Positions 45,301-51,985 of a stretch of 64,000 nucleotides of DNA are shown here, piece after piece. The notes under the pieces were generated by a model. That model was not told where the DNA came from and ran no database searches. It saw nothing but the letters and a program-made list of their open reading frames with translations. The DNA comes from Lysobacteraceae bacterium PS02065 (GTDB lineage Bacteria > Pseudomonadota > Gammaproteobacteria > Xanthomonadales > Rhodanobacteraceae): positions 124,001-188,000 of the forward strand of contig JASCPI010000002.1 in assembly GCA_029959555.1 (NCBI GenBank), written 5' to 3'. Within the stretch, counting starts at the first letter, position 1; each line of letters begins with the position of its first letter. Position numbers and translations under genes: made by a program.

Positions 45301-46501
45301 CCTCGATCTCCCCGCGCGTGACGAGCAGCGCGTCGCCGTCGCCCTCGGCACGCTGCAGCGCGAATGGCGGCGCGACATCGAGGCGCCATCCGCTGTTCAT
45401 GTGGCCCGTGACGCGATCACGCGCGAACCAGCCGTCGCCCGAGAAGTCGAGCCAGGCCTCGCGCGCGAGGATCAGGCGGTTCGCCTCGTTCTCGAGCTGG
45501 CCGCGCGAGCGCACGTCGATGGTGATGGCATCACCTTCGCCGAGCGCGAACGCCGGAAAGCCGTGCCACTCGGCTGGAACGTCAGCCTGCGCGGGATCGA
45601 CCTGCACGGCACCACTCGCGTGCGTGGTCCGCAGCGAAGGCACCGCCTCGTAGCTCCAGATTTCCTGGCGCTGTGCGTCGGCGAGCGCGCGAGCGACGAT
45701 CTTCTCGATCGGCGCCGTCGCACGCGCACGCAAGGTCAGTTCCGCATAACCGGGCTGCACCTGCACGTGCAGGCGCCCCTGCTCGTCGAGGCGCGCGGGC
45801 CAGCCATCGCTGTCGAGCGCGAGCGGCGCGAACCGCTCGGGCAGCACCGGTGCGATCGTGACTTCACGAACCTGGCCCGATACGTAGAGACGGAACTGCG
45901 TCTCGAGCTCGCCGGGCAACGTGTCGGTGAACTTGCGGAACACGCGCACGTCGAGGCTGTCGGCTTCGACCGTGGCATCGGCGGCACGTCCCAGCGTGAC
46001 GCGATCACCTTCACGCTGCACGGGTGTCACCGCGCGACCGTCGATCGTCAACGCGACGATCGCGGTCGGCGACGGCACGGCCAGCTGCTGCGGGCGCTCG
46101 CGCCACGGGATGCGCGCGCGCAGCACATGCGTGCCTGCGGTCAGCCATACATTCGGACCGTTGCGATCGACGACCGGCGCAGGCTGGCCGTCGACGGTGA
46201 CCTGCTGCGGCCAATGCTCGGCGTCGCCGGGCAGCGCGACCCAGGCATCGATGTCGACGCGCCAGCGCTGTTCGAGCACCGCACCGTTCGCGTCGGCGAC
46301 GATCGACAAGGTTCCGGGCCATGTACACGCGTAGTCGTCACGCCCCTGCCCTGCGCGTCCGGCGATCAGCGGGCAGGCGCGGAACTCCTCGCCCTTGAGC
46401 ACCCAACCTCGCCAGGCCTCGAGCGAGGACGGCGTCTGTGCCGAGGACGTTGCGATGCCTGCGCAAAGCAGGGCGAGGACCACGAGCCACCATCGACGCA
46501 C
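42368..46501 (-). CDS. Giant exported multi-domain membrane protein of unknown function
   Basis: The protein has 1377 residues and a signal peptide (WWLVVLALLCAGIATSSA). Regions in order: beta-rich ectodomain (about 25-460); a cluster of four or five membrane helices (about 465-575); a proline run (eight or more Pro near 590); a loop with a TonB-box-like YESITVTGSRV near 637; a helix (PLRLILVALLGWLAWRLL, near 700); an internal signal-peptide-like stretch ending APAQAQG near 750; a second beta-rich domain (about 750-1180); five or six C-terminal helices; and a PPPPPPAAGAA end. The internal signal-like segment suggests a fusion of two similar halves. I recognise no Pfam family. It starts 73 bases after the PycTM-like gene on the same strand. 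Confidence 0.85.
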   Translation of the reverse strand: MRRWWLVVLALLCAGIATSSAQTPSSLEAWRGWVLKGEEFRACPLIAGRAGQGRDDYACTWPGTLSIVADANGAVLEQRWRVDIDAWVALPGDAEHWPQQVTVDGQPAPVVDRNGPNVWLTAGTHVLRARIPWRERPQQLAVPSPTAIVALTIDGRAVTPVQREGDRVTLGRAADATVEADSLDVRVFRKFTDTLPGELETQFRLYVSGQVREVTIAPVLPERFAPLALDSDGWPARLDEQGRLHVQVQPGYAELTLRARATAPIEKIVARALADAQRQEIWSYEAVPSLRTTHASGAVQVDPAQADVPAEWHGFPAFALGEGDAITIDVRSRGQLENEANRLILAREAWLDFSGDGWFARDRVTGHMNSGWRLDVAPPFALQRAEGDGDALLVTRGEIEGTSGVEWRIPQVNLAAGVRIAHGTGTLPIGGWQQTFDQVTTTVNLPYGYRLVAAPGSDRANGSWLSRWTLLDVFLVAILVMLAARLLGPIGGVVAAAYLLLGFQEGGSPLWSLLAVIVIALVARALPVGRLARFTVGLRIAALVVFVIVAVPFMATQLRTALYPQLADDTGAVAYPAGFYDDAIDHDGQFAPPPPPPPPAASPEPMVAQEASPSDMYVRRSAERPAKAGAADRYESITVTGSRVRSADLMKKYSENTVVQTGGGEPGWRLGTRHTLTWSGPVPASQTVNLMVAPPWVVRPLRLILVALLGWLAWRLLRGVPWRPRRASVPALAGITLASLLPFAMVAPAQAQGWPSQELLQQWRERLVEVPKCASACASMPLAQVTARADEIRVVLEVHALERVAVPLPIDEKGLVLRSLRVDGAADDSLARVGGKPWIALGRGVHRVELVFGAARDKVDLAFTLAPRRVEVAEGGDWQAGGLVDDRLMTETLTLLRTRDAAGGPAAEEVQQFPAYVRVTRVLSLDLEWSTRTDVQRLAPESGGFTVDVPVLTGERVSTPGLRVRNGRITAALADGAEGTRWDATLDNTGTITLVAPPLGERAEVWRVAASPTWHVAFAGVPESSADDSDAEGHREFVFHPLPGEALTITVTRPAAVDGATRAIDGVHVSSEIGERATTHTLAFTVRASQGGEHAVRLPEGLEVLAVTRDGGTLGVRPRDGVLSLPVSPGTQRYEVRLRDATPIGMRSATPSFALGMPSANIDLRVTVPGDRWLLAAFGPPVGPAVLFWGELLARVVLAWLLSRWRPGPLRFHQWLLLGIGFSTFSWLALGVVVAWLFAFDWRARRQVVPGWRFNLAQVALAGLTLVAFCCLLASVHNGLLGTPDMVVRGAQSRGSILNWFADHADDVLPVASVVSLPLWAYNLAMLAWALWLAAALVRWSRAAFAAWTRGGYWTPWRRPAPAIDVPPPPPPAAGAA

Positions 46502-46574
46502 GGGAGTCTCCTTCTCATGGGATGCGCAGGTGCAACGCGGTGCGCCGCGCCGCGGGGTTTCGCGAAGCGCGCGG

Positions 46575-47123
46575 TCAGTGCGCGAGCAGGCGCCAGCCCT
46601 GCTCGAGGCAGGCCAGCACGAAACCGGTCAGGAAGAACAGGTAGCTGTAGCGCAGGTAGCGGTACTTGTGGTGCGCGAGATAGGTGCCGAGCGAGTAGAC
46701 GTCGGACGCCCAGGTCGCGTACGGCGTGCCGTCGGGCATGAGCACGCGGTTCATCTCGCGCAGGTAGCGCTCGCGCGAAAGCTCGGCGAAATGGCCGAAG
46801 AACAGCAGGTTGAAGTGCGGCGGCAAGGTCTCGTCCTTGAGCCGGATCGGCCGGTACTTCGGCAGCACGGCGAGGATCGCGAGCAGCAGAGCGAGCAGCG
46901 TGAAACCCGCGAGGATCAGCACCGACGTGCGCAGCTCGGGATCGGCGAGACGCCCGAGCGACAGCGTCAGCACGATCGACGATACCGTGATGATGATGTT
47001 GGCCTTGGTGTCGGCCATCGCCGACAGCTGCACGTGGTGCTGCTGCGCGGTGCGCAGCACGTTGTCGGCGGTGTTGCGCTCGGGGATCTGCGCGTAGTCC
47101 AGCGGGGGCGGCGTCTCGCTCAT
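46575..47123 (-). CDS. PycTM/DUF5706-like membrane protein
   Basis: This 182-residue protein closely follows the DUF5706 layout, the membrane effector domain of Pycsar anti-phage systems. It has an N-terminal helical segment (RTAQQHHVQLSAMADTKANI), helix one (IIITVSSIVLTLSL), helix two (SVLILAGFTLLALLLAILAV), the conserved NLLFFGHFAELSRERYLREM, SDVYSLGTYLAHHKYRYLRY and helix three (SYLFFLTGFVLACL). In Pycsar, cyclic UMP or CMP from a cyclase opens the effector and harms the membrane. No nucleotide cyclase is in this window, so this is an orphan or a relative with another role. It is directly upstream of the 1377-residue protein and probably co-transcribed with it. Confidence 0.78.
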   Translation of the reverse strand: MSETPPPLDYAQIPERNTADNVLRTAQQHHVQLSAMADTKANIIITVSSIVLTLSLGRLADPELRTSVLILAGFTLLALLLAILAVLPKYRPIRLKDETLPPHFNLLFFGHFAELSRERYLREMNRVLMPDGTPYATWASDVYSLGTYLAHHKYRYLRYSYLFFLTGFVLACLEQGWRLLAH

Positions 47124-47280
47124 GCGCAGGCGTTCCGGATCGGGTCCGGCGGCATCTTACTGCGCCGTCGGCCCGGCGAGGCGACACGGCCCGGCGGCGT
47201 GCCACACTGGCGGCGCCGGCACGCGCCATGACGCGCCGCATGCAGGCACGCTCGTCGGCACGCACGCGACGAAACGATTC

Positions 47281-47389
47281 ACGGCGGAATCCGCTGCGCG
47301 GGTTCCGCCCTGCCCGATCGTCGCGAGGCACTCGCGATGCTGAAAAGGTGGGGAACGCGGGGCGGAACCGCCGCAGGCGATTCCGCCGT
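47281..47389 (-). repeat. Double-hairpin repeat, inverted and spaced copy
   Basis: ACGGCGGAAT at 47281-47290 and ATTCCGCCGT at 47380-47389 are terminal inverted repeats. Hairpin B (with GCTGCGCGGGTTCCGCC) comes first and hairpin A (GGCGGAACCGCCGCAGGCGA then TTCCGCC) second, so the unit lies in reverse orientation to that at 41.0 kb, with a longer spacer. It is in the gap upstream of the PycTM-like gene. No gene is seen in the rest of 47124-47485. Confidence 0.85.
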
Positions 47390-47485
47390 GGACGCGAGGA
47401 CCGTCCGGTTGCACGCGGGCGCGGCCGTCAGGCGCGGGGGGCCTTGTCGAGCGCGACGTGGTGACTCGGCAGGCGCGCCGACGAA

Positions 47486-47600
47486 AAAGCCCGGGCACGA
47501 GGCCCGGGCTTTGCTTCGAAGAGGGGGGCGGCGGATTCGGGGAGGAAATCCGCCGCCCGGGACGGCGCAGCCTTGGGGAGGGGGGTGCAGACGCCGTCCG
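47486..47600 (-). ncRNA. Candidate small RNA with C-rich loops and intrinsic terminator
   Basis: Read on the minus strand, three hairpins follow one another with almost no linker. Stem 1 is GGACGGCG/CGCCGTCC (47592-47599 with 47560-47567), with a 24-base loop holding CCCCCCTCCCC. Stem 2 is 12 perfect base pairs, GGGCGGCGGATT/AATCCGCCGCCC (47526-47537 with 47547-47558), with loop TCCTCCCCG. Stem 3, 11 pairs around loop CTCGT (47486-47512), ends in TTTTTCG and is a strong terminator. C-rich loops opposite a Shine-Dalgarno GGAGG are a hallmark of Hfq-era regulatory RNAs. The build and about 115-base length recall sX13 of Xanthomonas, though I cannot confirm homology. No clear promoter was found. 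Confidence 0.55.
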
Positions 47601-47781
47601 TGCGTCGAGCGGGCAAGGCCACGGCATCGACGCCCAGACGAGATGGGGCTCGCCTTCGCGGGCACAAGGGCTGCGTCATTCCGCCCCACCTCGAGGCCTT
47701 CGAACGCACTGCCCGACGCGGGTGTGTCGCGTCCGTGGCGGCCCGATATGATGCGGTGATGATCGTCACCTACCGCTTCCG

Positions 47782-48735
47782 ATGAACCTGCGCGACCTGC
47801 GCTACCTCGTCGCGCTCGCCGAGACGCGCCACTTCGGCCGCGCCGCCGAAGCGAGCTTCGTGAGCCAACCCACCCTGTCGACGCAGATCCGCAAGCTCGA
47901 AGAGGAACTCGGCGTCGCGCTCGTCGAGCGCACACCGCGCAAGGTGCTGCTGACCGAGGTCGGCCGCGAGATCGCGCAGCGCGCGCGCGACGTGCTCAAC
48001 GAGGTCGACCAGATCAAGGCGATCGCACGACGCACGCGCGATCCCGAGTCGGGCAGCCTGCGCCTCGGCATCTTCCCGACCCTCGGACCCTACCTGCTGC
48101 CGCACGCGGTGCCGATGATCCGCAGGCGCTTCCCGCGCCTGGAGCTGCTGCTCGTCGAGGAGAAGACCGAGGTCGTCGTGCGCCAGCTCCGTGAAGGTCG
48201 CCTCGATGCCGGCATCCTCGCGCTGCCGCTGCACGAGCCGCAGCTGCACGCCGAGCCGCTGTTCGAGGAGCCTTTCGTGCTCGCCGTGCCCGAAGGCAGC
48301 GCGCTCGCCACGCGCAAGGCCCTGACCCTCGACGATCTCGCCGACCAGAGCGTGCTGCTGCTCGAGGATGGCCACTGCCTGCGCGACCAGGCGCTCGAGG
48401 TCTGTCAGCTCGCCGGTGCCGGCGAGAAGGCCGGTTTCCGCGCGACCAGCCTCGAGACGTTGCGCCAGATGGTCGCCGCCGACGTCGGCATCACGCTGCT
48501 GCCCACGCTCGCGGTGAAGCCGCCGGTGCCACAGGTCGAACACGTGCGCATCCTGCCGTTCAGCGGCAAGCCGCCGAGCCGGCACGTCGCGATGGTGTGG
48601 CGACGCAGCTCGGCGATGGCGCCGTTCCTGCTCGAACTCGCAGGCGTGCTGCGCGGCTTGCCGCCGGGCCTGCTCGATCCGCGTGCCGAGGCCGAGACAC
48701 CGGCACGGAAGTCCCGCGCCGTCGCGAAACGCTGA
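47782..48735 (+). CDS. oxyR: Hydrogen peroxide sensor/regulator OxyR
   Basis: This 317-residue LysR-type regulator has the helix-turn-helix at the N-terminus (LRDLRYLVALAETRHFGRAA, SFVSQPTLSTQIRKLEEELG). The redox switch is intact: Cys199 in LEDGHCLRDQALEVC and Cys208 in the same segment, the same numbers as in E. coli, so peroxide should lock a disulfide and activate catalase and peroxidase genes. A -10-like TATGAT lies at 47747-47752. It is divergent from the small-RNA candidate. Stops of oxyR and tyrA are adjacent (convergent). Confidence 0.96.
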   Translation: MNLRDLRYLVALAETRHFGRAAEASFVSQPTLSTQIRKLEEELGVALVERTPRKVLLTEVGREIAQRARDVLNEVDQIKAIARRTRDPESGSLRLGIFPTLGPYLLPHAVPMIRRRFPRLELLLVEEKTEVVVRQLREGRLDAGILALPLHEPQLHAEPLFEEPFVLAVPEGSALATRKALTLDDLADQSVLLLEDGHCLRDQALEVCQLAGAGEKAGFRATSLETLRQMVAADVGITLLPTLAVKPPVPQVEHVRILPFSGKPPSRHVAMVWRRSSAMAPFLLELAGVLRGLPPGLLDPRAEAETPARKSRAVAKR

Positions 48736-49617
48736 TCAGCGCGACGTGGCCGCGTCGCGCGCAGCCTGCCACGCGAGCCGCGTGCGGCTCGCCTTGTCGA
48801 ACACCGCCTCGATGCCGGCGCCGTCGCCGTCGGCGATGCGCGCACGCAGGTCGGCGACGACCGCGGCATAGCGATCGAGCTCGCCGAGCAAGGCCTCGCG
48901 GTTGGCGAGCACGATGTCCCGCCACATCTCGGGGCTGCTCGCGGCGATGCGCGTGAAATCGCGAAAACCGGCACCGGCGAGCGCGAGCTTGAGCTCGGCA
49001 TCGACGCCGTCGACGATCTGCGCGACCAGCGCGTAGGCGAGCACGTGCGGCAGGTGGCTGACCGAGGCGAGCACGCTGTCGTGACGCGCCACGTCCATCT
49101 CGAGTACGCGCGCGCCGGCGCTGCGCCACGCAGCACGCACGCGCTCGACCGCGTCGGCATCGTGGCCGGCCAGCGGCGTGACGATCACGTGGCGACCATC
49201 GTAGAGGTCGTCGAGCGCCGCATCGGGACCGTGCACCTCGCGTCCCGCGATCGGGTGCGCCGGCACGAAGCGTGCGATCTGCGCGCCGAGCGCCGTCCGT
49301 GCGGCGGCGACGACATCGCCCTTGGTGCTGCCCGCATCGGTCACGACCGTGTCCGGTCCGAGCCGCGTGGCGATCGATGCGAGGATCGCCGGCGTCTGCG
49401 CGACCGGTGCCGCGAGCAGCACGAGGTCGGCATCGGCCACTTCGTCGGCAGCTTCGCGAGCGGCGCGGTCGACGATGCCGAGTTCGAGTGCACGTGCGAG
49501 GGCGACCTCGTTGCGGTCGACGCCGACGATCGTCCCGACTGCGCCGGCACGCCGCAGCGCGCGCGCGAACGATCCGCCGATGAGGCCGACGCCGACGACG
49601 ACGAGTTTGCGCAGCAT
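48736..49617 (-). CDS. tyrA: Prephenate dehydrogenase-type TyrA
   Basis: This 293-residue NAD(P)-dependent enzyme converts prephenate (or arogenate) toward tyrosine by oxidative decarboxylation. The Rossmann motif is VVVGVGLIGGSFARAL; FVPAHPIAGREVHGPDAAL is the prephenate-binding loop with the catalytic His; SVSHLPHVLAYALV and GFRDFTRIAASSPEMWRDIV are conserved. There is no fused chorismate mutase domain, unlike E. coli TyrA. Whether it uses prephenate or arogenate cannot be read here. Tail-to-tail with oxyR. Confidence 0.93.
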   Translation of the reverse strand: MLRKLVVVGVGLIGGSFARALRRAGAVGTIVGVDRNEVALARALELGIVDRAAREAADEVADADLVLLAAPVAQTPAILASIATRLGPDTVVTDAGSTKGDVVAAARTALGAQIARFVPAHPIAGREVHGPDAALDDLYDGRHVIVTPLAGHDADAVERVRAAWRSAGARVLEMDVARHDSVLASVSHLPHVLAYALVAQIVDGVDAELKLALAGAGFRDFTRIAASSPEMWRDIVLANREALLGELDRYAAVVADLRARIADGDGAGIEAVFDKASRTRLAWQAARDAATSR

Positions 49618-49707
49618 GCACGAGGCTCCCGGAACGTGGCGCGCGAGTGTACGCCAGCGCCGCCTTCCGCCACGGCGTGCACGGGGTGTCGAGGGTCCTC
49701 GGGCACA

Positions 49708-49736
49708 TTGAGAATACCGGCCCGGTGGGCTACGGT
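49708..49736 (+). promoter_or_regulatory. Predicted sigma-70 promoter for rnk
   Basis: TTGAGA (49708-49713, five of six consensus bases) and TACGGT (49731-49736) are 17 bases apart. Transcription would start near 49743, about 37 bases before the rnk start codon. Confidence 0.55.
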
Positions 49737-49779
49737 CCGCCGCATGCGTCCCGCAGCCGCCGCGACAGGAGCGTCATCG

Positions 49780-50187
49780 ATGAAACCCGCGATCCGCGTG
49801 TCGAGCCTCGATCTCGAACGCCTCGAGAGCCTGCTCGACGAGCCTGCGCACGCGCGCAGCGCGACCGCCGAGGCGCTGCGCGGCGAACTCGCCCGCGCGA
49901 CCATCCTCGAACCCGCCGGGATGCCGGCCGACGTCGTCACGATGAACTCGACCGCACGCGTGCGCGATCGCCTCACGGGCGACGACCGCGACGTGACCCT
50001 GGTCTACCCGCGCGACGCCGATGCCGCCGCGGGACGCATCTCGATCATGGCGCCGCTGGGCAGCGCGATGCTCGGTCTGCGCGTCGGCGACACGATCCAC
50101 TGGAACGTGCCGGGCGGGCGCCCGCTGCACGTCGAGGTGACCGGGCTTGCGTACCAGCCCGAAGCCAGCGGTCACCTGCACCGCTGA
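49780..50187 (+). CDS. rnk: Nucleoside diphosphate kinase regulator (Rnk/GreA-type)
   Basis: The protein has 135 residues from ATG 49780 (MKPAIRVSSLDLERLESLLD). A short coiled-coil N-terminus, shorter than in GreA, is followed by a GreA/GreB C-terminal FKBP-like domain: VVTMNSTARVRDRLTGDDRD, VTLVYPRDAD, ISIMAPLGSAMLGLRVGDTI and the final VPGGRPLHVEVTGLAYQPEA. Rnk binds RNA polymerase near the secondary channel but lacks the acidic tip needed for transcript cleavage; it also affects nucleoside diphosphate kinase and alginate in Pseudomonas. It has its own predicted promoter and precedes a SET-domain gene. Confidence 0.92.
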   Translation: MKPAIRVSSLDLERLESLLDEPAHARSATAEALRGELARATILEPAGMPADVVTMNSTARVRDRLTGDDRDVTLVYPRDADAAAGRISIMAPLGSAMLGLRVGDTIHWNVPGGRPLHVEVTGLAYQPEASGHLHR

Positions 50188-50302
50188 GGTCGTTTCCTCC
50201 CGTGAAAACGCCTCCCGCGACAACGCGCCGCGCCCTCGTGCTGTGCTGCAACATGGCGCTGGTACGCGTGCTATCCTCGCCGCGCTCCTCGGCGGTGACC
50301 GC

Positions 50303-50764
50303 ATGATCCTTCCGCGATACCACATCGGCCCGTCGGGGATCGCCGGCGCCGGCAAAGGCCTGTTCCTCGACGAGGACGTCGAGCGCGGGCGCATCCTTGT
50401 CGCGCCCGACGCGATCGCCGAAACCTCGAGCTTCGCCGAGATCCTCGCGCGCCCCGATGCCGCGCAGGCGCTGCCGGCGACCGTGCGCTGGTTCGAGGAC
50501 CGCTACACCGTCAGCACCGACTGGCCCGACGAGTGTTACGTGAACCACGCGTTCGAACCGACCGGGCTGTGGCATCTGGGCTTCATCTTCGCGGCGTCCG
50601 CGCTTCCGGCCGGCACCGAGATCACCGTCGACTACCGCCACCTGCTCGCCCCTGGGCAGGAGGAAGATTTCCGCGATGCGGCCACGGATGCGCCGATCGT
50701 CGGATTCACCTGGAAAGAGAGTCTCGGAGCGTCCTCGCAGGCGCTGCTGGCACTCCTCGACTAG
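50303..50764 (+). CDS. SET-domain protein
   Basis: The protein has 153 residues from ATG 50303 (the frame is open upstream but without homology). The SET signature is visible: GIAGAGKGLFLDEDVERGRI at the start (G-x-G-x-G-x-F), CYVNHAFEPTGLWHLGFIFA (NHxxxP), and LPAGTEITVDYRHLL (GxEIxxDY, with the catalytic Tyr). SET proteins methylate lysines with S-adenosylmethionine. A few bacteria carry small stand-alone members of unknown target. It is followed nine bases later by a GNAT gene, probably in one transcript. Confidence 0.85.
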   Translation: MILPRYHIGPSGIAGAGKGLFLDEDVERGRILVAPDAIAETSSFAEILARPDAAQALPATVRWFEDRYTVSTDWPDECYVNHAFEPTGLWHLGFIFAASALPAGTEITVDYRHLLAPGQEEDFRDAATDAPIVGFTWKESLGASSQALLALLD

Positions 50765-50773
50765 CGAACAGGC

Positions 50774-51298
50774 ATGATCGAGATCCCCGTCCTCGTCACC
50801 GAGCGACTGCGCCTGACGGCGTTGTCGGACAAGCATTTCGAAGCCTACGCGGCGATGCTGGCCAATCCCGAGACCACGCGGTTCATCGGCGACGGCGAGC
50901 CGCTCGACCGCATGAACGCGTGGCGCTCGATGGCCATGCTGCTCGGCCACTGGGTGCTGCGCGGCTACGGCATGTGGGCCGTGGAGCTGCGCGACACCGG
51001 CGAGTTCGTCGGCCGCGTCGGCCTGCACCATCCGGACGGTTGGCCCGACCTCGAGGTGGGCTGGATGCTGCGTCCCGAATTCCGCCGCATGGGTTACGCG
51101 ACCGAGGCCGCGCGCGCCGCGCTCGGCTACGCGTTCTCGCGCCTCGGTGCCGAGCGCGCGATCAGCCTGATCCGCGCCGAGAACACCTCGTCGGAGCGCG
51201 TCGCGCGCCGCCTCGGCGGCCGCCAGTCGACCACGATCGACTTCCTCGGCAGCGCGACGCTGGTCTACACCTACCACCGCCCCGACCCGGCGACCTGA
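50774..51298 (+). CDS. GNAT acetyltransferase, RimJ/RimL-like
   Basis: The protein has 174 residues. It starts IPVLVTERLRLTALSDKHFE, typical of RimJ/RimL acetyltransferases. The acetyl-CoA motif A is VGWMLRPEFRRMGYATEAAR (an R-x-x-G-x-A/G pattern), followed by SLIRAENTSSERVARRLGG. It may acetylate a protein N-terminus or a small amine; the acceptor is unknown. It is tightly placed between the SET gene and hutD. Confidence 0.88.
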   Translation: MIEIPVLVTERLRLTALSDKHFEAYAAMLANPETTRFIGDGEPLDRMNAWRSMAMLLGHWVLRGYGMWAVELRDTGEFVGRVGLHHPDGWPDLEVGWMLRPEFRRMGYATEAARAALGYAFSRLGAERAISLIRAENTSSERVARRLGGRQSTTIDFLGSATLVYTYHRPDPAT

Positions 51299-51306
51299 GC
51301 CGCGCG

Positions 51307-51897
51307 ATGCGCCTGCTGCGCCCGCACGACTACCGCCGCACGCGCTGGAAGAACGACGGCGGCTGGACCACGCAGATCGCGTCGGACCCGGCCGATCCCG
51401 AGGCCGTCGGCGGCGCGTTCCGCTGGCGCGTCAGCATCGCCGAGATCGAACGCGACGGCCCGTTCTCGTCGTTCCCGGGCGTCGACCGCGACCTGCTGCT
51501 GCTCGAAGGCAACGGCATCGAGCTCGACATCGACGATGCGCCGACACGCACGCTTCGCCAGCGCCTGGAAGGCGTGCGGTTCGCGGGCGAGTCGAGCGTC
51601 GACTGCCGCCTGCTGGCCGGCGCGACGCGCGACTTCAACGTCATGACACGCCGTGACGCGGTCGTCGCGGAAACCCTCGCGCGACCGCTCGCCGGCGCGA
51701 TGCTCGTGTTCGGCCAGGCGCGCACGCTGCGTCTCGTGCACGTGTGGTCGGGCCAGGCGACGTTCCGCACCGGCGGCACGAGCCTCGACGCGCGCCAGGG
51801 CGACACCGTGATCGCCTCGCCCGCGGTCGGCGAGCGTCTCGTCATCGACGGTGCGGGCGAACTCGTGCTCGTGACGTTTCGCGACGTCGACGCCTGA
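51307..51897 (+). CDS. hutD: HutD-family cupin-like protein
   Basis: The protein has 196 residues from ATG 51307. HutD family marks: LRPHDYRRTRWKNDGGWTTQ, FRWRVSIAEIERDGPFSSFP, GVDRDLLLLEGNG, and DFNVMTRRDAVV in the second half. HutD is a double-stranded beta-helix protein usually found with histidine-use (hut) genes and thought to tune that pathway. No hut genes are in the window, so its role here is uncertain. The last gene of a short plus-strand run; convergent with the histidine kinase gene. Confidence 0.9.
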   Translation: MRLLRPHDYRRTRWKNDGGWTTQIASDPADPEAVGGAFRWRVSIAEIERDGPFSSFPGVDRDLLLLEGNGIELDIDDAPTRTLRQRLEGVRFAGESSVDCRLLAGATRDFNVMTRRDAVVAETLARPLAGAMLVFGQARTLRLVHVWSGQATFRTGGTSLDARQGDTVIASPAVGERLVIDGAGELVLVTFRDVDA

Positions 51898-51985
51898 CGC
51901 GGGCGCGACGCACGCGCCCTGCCCGATCGGACAGTCTGTTCCTCTCGATCCGCCTGATCGCCATTCGACCGCGCGAGCGCCACCC

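Noticed and set aside
51307..51897. Histidine utilisation operon
   Set aside because: hutD stands alone; no hutU, hutH, hutI or hutC in the window.
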